Source of the DNA: DATKZH01 sp964475955
GTDB taxonomy: Bacteria > Planctomycetota > Planctomycetia > Pirellulales > Thermoguttaceae
Length of the DNA: 32,221 bases
Direction of reading: 5' to 3'
Assembly: GCA_964475955.1 (NCBI GenBank)
Contig: CAYYZY010000080.1
Span: 1 to 32,221 of the forward strand
The position numbers and the translations under genes are program-made. The notes beneath the pieces are model-generated. The model saw only the letters and a list, made by a program, of their open reading frames with translations. It was not told the origin of the DNA and searched no databases. Positions 23,599 to 32,221 of the stretch are shown here, one piece after another (positions within the stretch are counted from its first letter, which is position 1; each line of letters opens with the position of its first letter).

Positions 23599-24771
23599 TC
23601 AGCGCAGCGCTCCGAGGGCCTCGACCAGCCGGTCGATCATCTCACGCGTGTGGCCGTGCGTGAGACTGATTCGCAGGCACGCCCCTCCTTCGGGCACGGT
23701 GGGCGGACGGATCGCCGGCACCAGCAGGCCCCGCTCGCGCAGGGCGGCCGCCAGGCGCGTCGCTCGATCGGGCTCGCCCACGACGACGGGGATGATCTGG
23801 CTCGCCGAGCGGCCGACGTCCCACCCCTGCTCGGCGAGCCGGGCTCGTAGCGAGGCCGCTTCGGCAAGCAGATCCCGGCGGCGGTTCGGCTCGCCTTCGA
23901 CCACCTCAAGCGCCGCCAGGGCCGCGGCGGCCGCGGCGCCGGGCGGGGCCGTGGAGAAGACGTACGGCCTGGCACGGTTGACCAGCCAGTCGACCAGCGA
24001 ACGGCTGCCGGCGACGAAGCCGCCGATCGAGCCCAAGGCCTTGCTGAGCGTCCCCACGCGCACGTGCACGCGCCGCTCGACGCCCAGGTGCTCGGCCGCG
24101 CCGCGTCCGCCCGGGCCGAACACGCCAGTGGCATGGGCCTCGTCGACGAGGAGCATCGCCCGATAGCGCTCGGCCAGGCGGGACAGGTCGGCCAGGGGGG
24201 CCAGGTCGCCGTCCATGCTGAACAGGGCGTCGGTGGCGATCAGCCGGCGCCGATACCGGCCCGCCTTCGCGAGCCGGTGTTCCAGGTGGTCGCAGTCGGC
24301 GTGGCGGTAGGCGCGCACGTCGGCCCGAGAGAGCCGGCAGCCGTCCCAGAGGCTGGCGTGGTTCTTGCGGTCGCCGAAGACCACGTCGCCGGGCCCGGCC
24401 AGCGCGGCGATGGTCCCGGCATTGGCGGCGAACCCGGTGGAGAAGAGCAGGGACGCCTCGGTCCCCTCGAATTCGGCCAGTCGCGCCTCGAGCCGCCGAT
24501 GCGTCGGGCCGCGTCCCGTGATCAGGGGGCTGGCCCCGCTACCCCACCCCTGCTCTCGGGCGGCGCAGGCGGCCGCCTCGGCCAGACGCGGATCGGCGGC
24601 CAGGGCCAGGTAGTCGTTCGACCCGAAATTGGCCAGTCGCCGGCCGTCGATCTCGATTTCGCTCGCTTGGCGGCCGTCGCGCTCGGTCAACCGCCGCCGG
24701 AGTCCGCGACGCTCGAGCGAGGCCAGCTCCTCGTCGATCCATTCCAGCGGGTGGTGCGTAGATCCCGACAT
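23599..24771 (-). CDS. bioF: 8-amino-7-oxononanoate synthase (BioF-like)
   Basis: 390 aa, the usual size. A PLP enzyme of the alpha-oxoamine synthase group that joins pimeloyl-ACP/CoA and alanine in biotin synthesis. Seen: NFGSNDYLALAADPR (48-62), GWGSGASPLITG (75-86), the PLP-stacking His138 in DRKNHAS, DEAHATG (210-216) and the PLP lysine Lys244 in GTLSKALGSIGGF. Members of this group also include glycine C-acetyltransferase (Kbl) and 5-aminolevulinate synthase; NDYLAL and the loop sequences fit BioF best, but no other bio gene is in the window, so the assignment is not certain. A possible -10 (TAGAAT on the minus strand, 24836-24831) lies 60 bp upstream. Confidence 0.85.
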   Translation of the reverse strand: MSGSTHHPLEWIDEELASLERRGLRRRLTERDGRQASEIEIDGRRLANFGSNDYLALAADPRLAEAAACAAREQGWGSGASPLITGRGPTHRRLEARLAEFEGTEASLLFSTGFAANAGTIAALAGPGDVVFGDRKNHASLWDGCRLSRADVRAYRHADCDHLEHRLAKAGRYRRRLIATDALFSMDGDLAPLADLSRLAERYRAMLLVDEAHATGVFGPGGRGAAEHLGVERRVHVRVGTLSKALGSIGGFVAGSRSLVDWLVNRARPYVFSTAPPGAAAAAALAALEVVEGEPNRRRDLLAEAASLRARLAEQGWDVGRSASQIIPVVVGEPDRATRLAAALRERGLLVPAIRPPTVPEGGACLRISLTHGHTREMIDRLVEALGALR

Positions 24772-25118
24772 GGGGCGAGATGCTCGCGGTTCGGGGCGTT
24801 ACGATGCGACTATCGATCCCCCACAGCCCGATTCTAACCAGCGCTTGGCGGCGCGCACACGCGCCCGAAAGCAATCAAGGAGCCCCGCACACTAACACGA
24901 AGCGCTAGCGAGGAAGAACCCGGCAGTCGCAACTCGTTTGTTAGATTGCACTTCGGGCAAACCCAGCCCCCTTGAGCGTCGGGGGCGTCGGTCTTCGGCC
25001 GGGGGCTGGAGCCGCAAGTCGGCTCTCAGAAGCGACTTGGGTCGCATGCGGCAGTCCTCGGCAGTTCGACGCGTTTTCGAGCAACATTCACCCGGCCGCG
25101 GAAACAATACCTAAGGTC
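24772..25118. repeat. Intergenic stretch with a dispersed repeat
   Basis: 347 bp between divergent genes, no gene seen. At 24891-24913 lies ACTAACACGAAGCGCTAGCG + AGG, which matches the inner arm of the element at 27986-28007 at 19 of 22 bases. TTGTTAG (24938-24944) is a partial inverted partner. The sigma factor promoter must lie here, but I could not pick it out. Confidence 0.55.
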
Positions 25119-25697
25119 ATGACGCAACCAGCACACCCCGTCGGGCCCGGTCGCCCCGCCGAAGCCGCGAAGATCGATTGGCAGGCCACCTTGGCCGAGC
25201 ACGATCGGTGGCTGCGCACCGTGGTGTTCGCACGGTTGGGTGAGGCCGAGGCCGTCGACGAGGTGATGCAGGAGGTGTCGCTGGCCGCGGTTCGGCAACA
25301 GGCCCCGCTGGCCGACCCCGAGAAGGCGGCCCCTTGGCTGTACCAGTTGGCGGTCCGGCAGTCGCTGCTTTACCGGCGCAAGCTGGGCCGGCGGCGCAAG
25401 CTGACCGACCGATACGCCGAACGGAGCCACCCGACCGAGGCGGACAACCGCGAAGCCGATCCGCTCGGCTGGTTGTTGGCCGAGGAGCGGCGCAGCATGA
25501 TCCGCACGGCCCTGGGTCGGCTGCCCGACGACGACGCGGAGATCCTGCTGCTCAAATACACCGAAGACTGGAGCTACCGCCAACTGGCCGAACGTTTGGG
25601 AATCAGCGAGAGCGCGGTCCAGTCGCGCCTGCATCGCGCTCGGCGGCGCATGCGAAGCGAGCTGGCCGCTTTGGAAGTGATCGAAAAAGAGCCATGA
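25119..25697 (+). CDS. ECF-type RNA polymerase sigma factor
   Basis: 192 aa from the ATG at 25119. Sigma region 2 (about 25-92) includes EAVDEVMQEVSLAAVRQ and APWLYQLAVRQSLLYRRKLGRRRK. Region 4 (about 128-182) is textbook: LGRLPDDDAEILLLKYTEDWSYRQLAERLGISESAVQSRLHRARRRMR, with the HTH at 152-176 (parts: YRQLAERLGISESAVQSRL). There is no region 3 or C-terminal extension. The stop overlaps the next start as ATGA (25694-25697), so the downstream gene is translationally coupled, the common sigma/anti-sigma layout. Confidence 0.92.
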   Translation: MTQPAHPVGPGRPAEAAKIDWQATLAEHDRWLRTVVFARLGEAEAVDEVMQEVSLAAVRQQAPLADPEKAAPWLYQLAVRQSLLYRRKLGRRRKLTDRYAERSHPTEADNREADPLGWLLAEERRSMIRTALGRLPDDDAEILLLKYTEDWSYRQLAERLGISESAVQSRLHRARRRMRSELAALEVIEKEP

Positions 25698-26443
25698 ACC
25701 CGACCGACGACAACCTGCCCCCCGCAGACGACGTGCAGTTCGACCTGTTGGCCGACGGGGAGCTGCCCGAGTCGGACCGCCGCCGACTGCTCGAGAGCCT
25801 CGACGACCGGCCCGGCGGCTGGCGGCGCTGCGCCCTGGCACTGCTCGAGGCCCAGAGCCTCCGCGACGGGCTCGCTTGGACTCGGCAGCAGGCGGTGGCC
25901 GAGGCACCGCGGCCCAAGCGCCCGCCGCACACGCGAGCGAGCGGGCGCAACCGGCTCTGGGGCGGACTGCCTGGTACGATCGCTGCCATGGCCGCGAGCT
26001 TCCTGCTGGCCTTGGGGCTTGGCTTGGTGTTCCGCGACCTGTGGCGCGCGACCCCGAGCGCCGGTCCCGCGCCCGGGGAAATCGCCGCCGCCACTCCGGC
26101 CGAACGCCCCGCTCCGAAGCCGGCGAGGAAGGACGACGACCGGCCCCCGTCGACCGCCCCTTCGCGACCCGGCGATGACTGGCAGTTGGTCTCGCTGCCC
26201 GTGTCGGGCGGGACAGAGTCGATTCGTGTGCCGGCGCGGGCGAGGGACCACGTGGACGAGGAATCGCTCCGCGGCTTTGCGCCGACGATCCCCCGGGAGT
26301 TGATCGAGGCCCTCCAGCGCGGAGGCCACGAACTGCACTGGTCCCGGCGCCTGCTGCCCTTCCGCATGGAGGACGGCAAGCAGCTCGTGGTTCCGTGCGA
26401 GGAGGTCGAGGTCCGTTACGTGGGCAATCCGACGTATCACTAG
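25694..26443 (+). CDS. Probable membrane anti-sigma factor
   Basis: 249 aa. The N-terminal 60 residues (FDLLADGELPESDRRRLLES ... CALALLEAQSLRDGL) have the look of planctomycete anti-sigma N-termini: a DG-x-L helix that clamps the sigma factor. A single membrane helix lies near 98-117 (AAMAASFLLALGLGLVF). The outer part starts with a Pro/Ala-rich linker and ends in a small beta-rich domain (WQLVSLPVSGG ... VPCEEVEVRYVGNP) that may sense the signal. No zinc-binding HxxxCxxC motif is present. The role rests mainly on overlap with the sigma gene and on topology. Confidence 0.75.
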   Translation: MNPTDDNLPPADDVQFDLLADGELPESDRRRLLESLDDRPGGWRRCALALLEAQSLRDGLAWTRQQAVAEAPRPKRPPHTRASGRNRLWGGLPGTIAAMAASFLLALGLGLVFRDLWRATPSAGPAPGEIAAATPAERPAPKPARKDDDRPPSTAPSRPGDDWQLVSLPVSGGTESIRVPARARDHVDEESLRGFAPTIPRELIEALQRGGHELHWSRRLLPFRMEDGKQLVVPCEEVEVRYVGNPTYH

Positions 26444-26486
26444 CCCTTTTCCCCCGTCCCCCCTATCGTTGGCAAAGGAGATCGTC

Positions 26487-27554
26487 ATGTATCGAGGTCG
26501 TTGGACGCAACGCGACGCGTTGCTGCTCGCCGTTGCCTTCGTGCTGACGTCGTTCGGCGCGGCTTGGGCCGCCGGTCCGCAGTCGCCGGTCGAGCCGCCG
26601 ATGTTTCCGCACGGCATGGCCGTCGAGCCGTACGCCCTGGGAGAGGGCTGGAACCCGGTTGAGTTGAGCGACTACTGGCTTGGCCTCGAGTGCCGGCCCG
26701 TTCCGCCCGTGCTCCGAGCACAACTGAAGCTGCCCGACGACCGGGGGATCGTGGTTGGGCAGGTCGTGCCCGAAAGCCCGGCCGTCGCGGCGGGGATCGA
26801 GCAGTACGACGTGCTCGTAGGGGCCGCCGGCACGCCGTTGGCGAACCTCCAGGACTTGATCGACGCGGTCGACGCCTCGAAGGACAAGCCGCTGGCGTTG
26901 GATCTCATCCGCGCCGGCAAGTCGACCAAGGTGAAGGTGACGCCCGTGAAGCGCCCCGAGTCGCACTTCCCGCAGGCCCGGCCCGAAGGCCCCAGGCAGG
27001 CGCCCCAGGAGTGGATGAAGCGATACCTCGACAGGTTCGCGCCGGGTGAGTGGGGGGAGCGTCCGTGGCGGTTCCGCTTCTGGGGGCCGGGCACGATCCT
27101 GCCGTCCGACGCCGAGCCCGAGGCCCAGATGCCGGGGAACCTCCAGGTGACCATTCACCGTTCGGGCGACAAGCCGGCCAAGATCATCGTCAAGCGGGGC
27201 GATGAGAAGTGGGAGGTGACCGAGGACCGCCTCGGCGAGCTGCCGGACGACGTTCGCCCCCACGTCGAGCGGATGCTGGGGTGCAAAGCCCGGGGCGGCG
27301 ACCGGTCGGGGCCCTACGAATTCGTTCCCGAGTGGCCCGTGCCGCAGTGGGAGGGCCGGCCGGGACCCGGCGCGCCGGGCGCATTGGAAAAGCGGATGGA
27401 AGAGATCAACCGGCGCCTCGAGGAGCTGCGCAAGTCGTTCGACCAGTGGCGCCAGGGGCGCCCCCGGCTGCGCGACGTTCCCGAGCCGAAGGCCGAGCCG
27501 GACGAGCCGGAGAAGCCGGACCAGAAGCCCGACAAGAAGCCCGAGAACGTGTAG
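26487..27554 (+). CDS. Exported PDZ-domain protein
   Basis: 355 aa from the ATG at 26487, with AAAGGAG 6 nt upstream. A signal peptide (1-29) ends at AWAAG. A single PDZ domain (about 62-155) contains DYWLGLECRPV, RGIVVGQVVPESPAVAAGIEQYDVLV and LIRAGKSTKVKV. No trypsin-like protease domain precedes it, unlike DegP/HtrA. The middle is unknown; the end has a short coiled coil (EKRMEEINRRLEELRKSFDQW) and a Pro/Glu/Lys-rich tail (DEPEKPDQKPDKKPE). It lies 43 bp after the anti-sigma gene, so it belongs to the same operon and may present a ligand that triggers release of the sigma factor, or be a regulon product. Confidence 0.82.
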   Translation: MYRGRWTQRDALLLAVAFVLTSFGAAWAAGPQSPVEPPMFPHGMAVEPYALGEGWNPVELSDYWLGLECRPVPPVLRAQLKLPDDRGIVVGQVVPESPAVAAGIEQYDVLVGAAGTPLANLQDLIDAVDASKDKPLALDLIRAGKSTKVKVTPVKRPESHFPQARPEGPRQAPQEWMKRYLDRFAPGEWGERPWRFRFWGPGTILPSDAEPEAQMPGNLQVTIHRSGDKPAKIIVKRGDEKWEVTEDRLGELPDDVRPHVERMLGCKARGGDRSGPYEFVPEWPVPQWEGRPGPGAPGALEKRMEEINRRLEELRKSFDQWRQGRPRLRDVPEPKAEPDEPEKPDQKPDKKPENV

Positions 27555-27701
27555 ACGCGCGCTCCAGAAGCGCCCGCAGTAATCGGATTCGTGAGATTCA
27601 CAAATACGCCCGTTTTGACCCCTGCGTGAAACCGTCCTCGACGATCCTTCGGGCCCCCTGACGCGGCCCACGAAGCCATCCTGAACCCCGCCCCCCGACA
27701 G

Positions 27702-27735
27702 GACCCACGCTCGCGCAAGCGGCGTGGGTCTTGTC
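27702..27735 (+). terminator. Probable terminator of the sigma operon
   Basis: GACCCACGC (27702-27710) and GCGTGGGTC (27722-27730) form a perfect 9-bp stem with an 11-nt loop, followed by TTGTC. It lies 148 bp after the PDZ gene. The U-run is short, so efficiency is uncertain. Confidence 0.55.
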
Positions 27736-27963
27736 ACGCGCGGACAAAAAGAAAAAGGGGGCAGGAGCATATGCTGGCGAACAGGGCAACTTGGGCAGGC
27801 AAGGCGGCCACCGACAACCGGTCCAACTCTCGTCGCCCTTCCGGCCCCGTGCGCACGGGCCTCTGTTCATCCACGCACCACGTGGTCGGGGCGAGCGTGG
27901 CCACTCCGCCCCGGTCCCCGTTTGTTGGGCGGCGCCGACACCCTACTTGGCCACGGCTGCTAA

Positions 27964-28093
27964 CCCGTATTTCTCACCAGCCACACCAACCCGAAGCGCA
28001 AGCGAGGCCCTGGCTTGCACTTCGCCTCGCTCGCGCTTCGGGTTGGTGTGGGCGCCGTGTTGTTCCGTGTCACCGGCTGGTGAGAAATGCGGG
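27964..28093. repeat. Long palindromic element (MITE-like)
   Basis: Outer arms 27964-27982 and 28075-28093 are 19-bp inverted repeats with one mismatch. Inner arms 27983-28007 and 28025-28049 are 25-bp inverted repeats with one mismatch, starting with ACACCAACCCGAAGCGC. The centre is 17 bp. A 25-bp asymmetric insert (28050-28074) separates the right arms. No gene lies inside. The inner arm is related to 24891-24913. A 130-bp fold-back element of this kind could be mobilised in trans by a transposase not in the window. Confidence 0.8.
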
Positions 28094-28529
28094 CTAACCC
28101 GCCCCCTCCCAGGCAATTCGGAGAAGACCAACGCCCGATGAGCGGAAGGTGGATGCGCTCCATTGGCCAGTGCCCCTTTCTGGAGAGCATTCCGCACGTG
28201 CCCCTCCTGCCTACGAGCATCCCGGCGCTTGGCCCTCTCTTTTTGGCAGGGACCTCCCACATTGCGCACGAAATGGCTCGTCAGGGGGGCTCTATCGTTT
28301 CAATTCCCGGAGACAGCGTTAAGCTAGGCAATCTACGCAGTGCTGGCAATGTTCAGTGCGGCCCTTTCCTGGCGTCGGCGGGGACTGCCGGCTCCCCGGC
28401 GGCAAAGCCGAGTTGGAGCCCCTGCTGTGGCGCGCTTCCTCGGAGCGCGTACAATGGCCGATGTCCACTTTCCGTGTAGCTCCCCTCGTTCCGACGATTC
28501 GCCTGAGAACTAAGAGAAGAACAAACGCC
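28094..28529. other. Gap before uvrB, possible promoter
   Basis: No gene is supported. TACAAT at 28450-28455 is a good -10 for uvrB, but the -35 position (GTGGCG at 28427-28432) is poor. No LexA-like operator is visible by eye. The 409 bp from 27555 to 27963 likewise hold only the terminator and no gene. Confidence 0.4.
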
Positions 28530-30605
<2,076 letters not shown>

Positions 30606-30755
30606 GCCTCACCGGGTGCCGTGGACGTCGCAGGGTGGCCCGCTTGTAGTGGCCGCATTCATGCGATCCCGGAGCGGGCAGCGCCGGGCATGCCCTGCGT
30701 GGACCCGATGAATCGGGGCACTACGAGCGGTTCTGGTCACGTTGAGAGCGTTGCC

Positions 30756-31832
30756 ATGGCACGAATCGTCTACGGGGTTGCGGGCGAAGGCTCGGGCCAC
30801 TCGTCGCGGGCGCGGCGGATCGCCGGCCATTTGCGCGAGCGGGGGCACACGCTGCGGCTGGTCAGCTACGACCGCGGCTACCGGAACCTCAAGGACGATT
30901 TCGACGTGTTGGAGGTCGAGGGGCTGTGCATCGCCAGTGCGGACAACAAGGTGTCGGCCGTCCGAACCTTCACCGAGAACATCCAGCGCCTGCCCGAAGG
31001 CTACCGCTCGCTCCACGACCTGCGGCGGCTGTTCAAGGAGTTCCAGCCCGACTGCGTGATCACCGACTTCGAGCCGATGACCGCCCACCTCGCCAACCAC
31101 TACGCCCTGCCGCTGGTGACGGTCGACAACCAGCACCGCATGCGCTACCTGGAGTACGACTGCCCACCGGGACTGGCCGGCGACGCCCGAATGACGAAGA
31201 CGATCATTCGGGCGATGGTGCCTCGTCCCGACGTCTCGCTGGTCACCGCGTTCCATCCCGGGCGGCCGACCAACGACCGCACCTTCGTCTTCCCGTCGAT
31301 CCTGCGGCGCGAAGTGCTCGATCTTCGACCCGTGCACGGCGACCACGTGCTCGTCTATCTCACCAGCGGCTTCGAATCGTTCCTCGACGAGCTGCCTGCT
31401 TTCGACCGCGAGTCGTTTCTCGTCTACGGCTGCGACCGTTCCGACCGCGAAGGCCCGCTGACGTTCCGGCCCTTCAGCCGCGACGGTTTCCTCCGCGACC
31501 TGGCCGGGGCCAAGGTCGCGAAGCGCACCCTGGGTTGGGTGTCCCCGAGCCCTCCCAACCGCGACAAGGGCCGATACGCGTGGGTATCGTTTCCCTCGAC
31601 CCGCCCTACGCGCCGCCCGATCGCGATGGGGCGTACGAATCTTCTCCGCCCCGGAGGGACGACAGCCAATAGCCAGGGGCGTCAGCCCCTGGATCCAGGT
31701 TGGCGCGGCACGCGAGCCTCGCAGCGGCGACACGAGACGCCTGTCGCCGCTGCGGGGCTTCCTCATTCTCGCGTTACCCGCTACCTAGGGCTTACGTCCT
31801 GGGCTATTGACTTGCGCCCCTCCGGGGCCTAG
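30756..31832 (+). pseudogene. Truncated glycosyltransferase-like protein
   Basis: The first 250 residues match the Glyco_trans_1_3-type family (UDP-glycosyltransferase/MurG-like, GT-B fold): YGVAGEGSGHSSRARRIAGHL at the start (the GxGxGHxxR loop), FQPDCVITDFEP, ALPLVTVDNQHRM, and VLVYLTSGFESFLDELPAF at the start of the second domain. After FLRDLAGAKV near 31515 the match stops; the expected nucleotide-sugar-binding part (a GF-x-E-A-x-x-x-x-KP region) is missing, and the frame continues through dispersed repeats to a stop at 31832. With about half of the C-terminal domain gone it is probably inactive. It follows uvrB by 150 bp. Confidence 0.75.
31521..31828. repeat. Repeat cluster that replaces the glycosyltransferase 3' end
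   Basis: Contains CACCCTGGGTTGGG (31528-31541) with a nearby inverted CCCTCCCAACC, a 45-bp block at 31648-31692 whose inverted copy at 31784-31828 matches at 35 of 45 bases (cores GCCCCGGAGGG and CAATAGCC), and between them a perfect stem GCAGCGGCGACA (31721-31732) / TGTCGCCGCTGC (31742-31753). The 45-bp pair uses the same building blocks as 20003-20186. Confidence 0.75.
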
Positions 31833-31852
31833 GCCGCGCGGGGCAGGATTTC

Positions 31853-32218
31853 TTGGACGCGTCGAGTTTGCGCGGCGGGGGCGATGTTGCCGCCGACGGG
31901 GGGCACAATGCCCGTCAGTTACCGTGGGTGGATAAGACGTGGGGTTCGAGGGGGAAAGACGTGGGGTTTTGGGGGAAGAGAGGTGGGGTTTGTGTGGGAG
32001 TGGCGCACCCGCAACGGCCACGTGGCCCCACGGTAGGTCCCGCAAATCCGCCCCCCCGGCGGGTGGCGTCGGAAGCGTAAGCCTTGAACCGGCAGAGGCT
32101 TACGCGAAATCGATTTTTTGAAAAAGTCCTGTCGAAAAAAGGGGCCCGCTCTAACTTGTTGCGATTAAACGGTTTAGGGCGAGCCATCGGAATAATTGTT
32201 CGACACGATTTTCGCCGT
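31853..32218 (+). repeat. 367-bp dispersed repeat, copy 2
   Basis: Direct copy of 484-850. Kept features: the G-rich segment (31924-31999), which here has at least six runs of three or more G and could fold as a G-quadruplex; the palindrome GGCCACGTGGCC (32016-32027); the AT-rich block with CGAAATCGATTTTTTGAAAA (32105-32124); and the end TTCGACACGATTTTCGCCGT. The terminal stem seen in copy 1 is partly lost: the right arm is kept, the left arm has changes. It starts 21 bp after the truncated glycosyltransferase frame and runs to the window edge. Confidence 0.85.
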
Positions 32219-32221
32219 TTT

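Noticed and set aside
21694..23850. 718-aa plus-strand frame opposite the transporter
   Set aside because: Shadow of the transporter and of bioF; low-complexity translation.
27931..28093. CRISPR array
   Set aside because: The repeated sequence is inverted, not direct, and there are no regular spacers.
28087..28479. 130-aa frame upstream of uvrB
   Set aside because: Starts inside the fold-back element, crosses the likely uvrB -10, and shows no family resemblance.
28441..28529. LexA/SOS box upstream of uvrB
   Set aside because: No symmetric site of either common LexA type could be seen.

Overview
The window looks like a piece of a planctomycete chromosome, probably from the Pirellulales or a close relative. 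This rests on several traits: GC-rich DNA, a Ser/Thr kinase with a family-specific N-terminal segment, a Tat-exported Gfo/Idh/MocA oxidoreductase, small planctomycete-type conserved proteins, an ECF sigma/anti-sigma pair, and many palindromic dispersed repeats between genes. Assignment is by recognition of protein families only; no database search was possible.

Layout: 1-1127 is non-coding and holds small palindromes plus a 367-bp repeat (484-850). Then come comEC, rpsO, pnp and a soluble sensor histidine kinase, all on +. A convergent junction with a dispersed palindrome (7423-7479) leads to minus-strand genes: a lipoprotein, a conserved 161-aa protein, a small zinc-ribbon protein, a large membrane Ser/Thr kinase and a 1219-aa secreted DUF6259-like glycosidase. 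Divergent from the last lie a Gfo/Idh/MocA oxidoreductase and a secreted esterase that is broken by a one-base frameshift. Next is a repeat-rich scar with a 5'-truncated YcxB-like fragment, a double-HTH XRE regulator (-) with a clear promoter and operator, a tRNA, an Nramp-like transporter and bioF (both -), an ECF sigma/anti-sigma/PDZ operon (+), a long palindromic element, uvrB (+), a truncated glycosyltransferase, more repeats, and a second copy of the 367-bp repeat (31853-32218).

The most unusual spot is 21383-21715. It has a promoter, a serine-type class II tRNA whose anticodon reads GAA (a Phe anticodon) and whose T loop has C at position 55, then a second near-consensus promoter and a strong intrinsic terminator only about 65 nt apart. 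The 5' end of that predicted small RNA is a perfect 13-nt complement of the tRNA variable arm. A small RNA that targets the tRNA, or a cis switch between tRNA fold and alternative hairpin, is a testable idea; a decaying tRNA locus is the main alternative.

Functional groupings: translation and RNA turnover (rpsO-pnp), DNA uptake and repair (comEC, uvrB), signalling (histidine kinase, Ser/Thr kinase, ECF sigma module, XRE regulator) and probable polysaccharide breakdown (glycosidase, oxidoreductase, esterase). Three genes are broken (esterase, YcxB-like fragment, glycosyltransferase), and all three touch clusters of the same dispersed palindromes.
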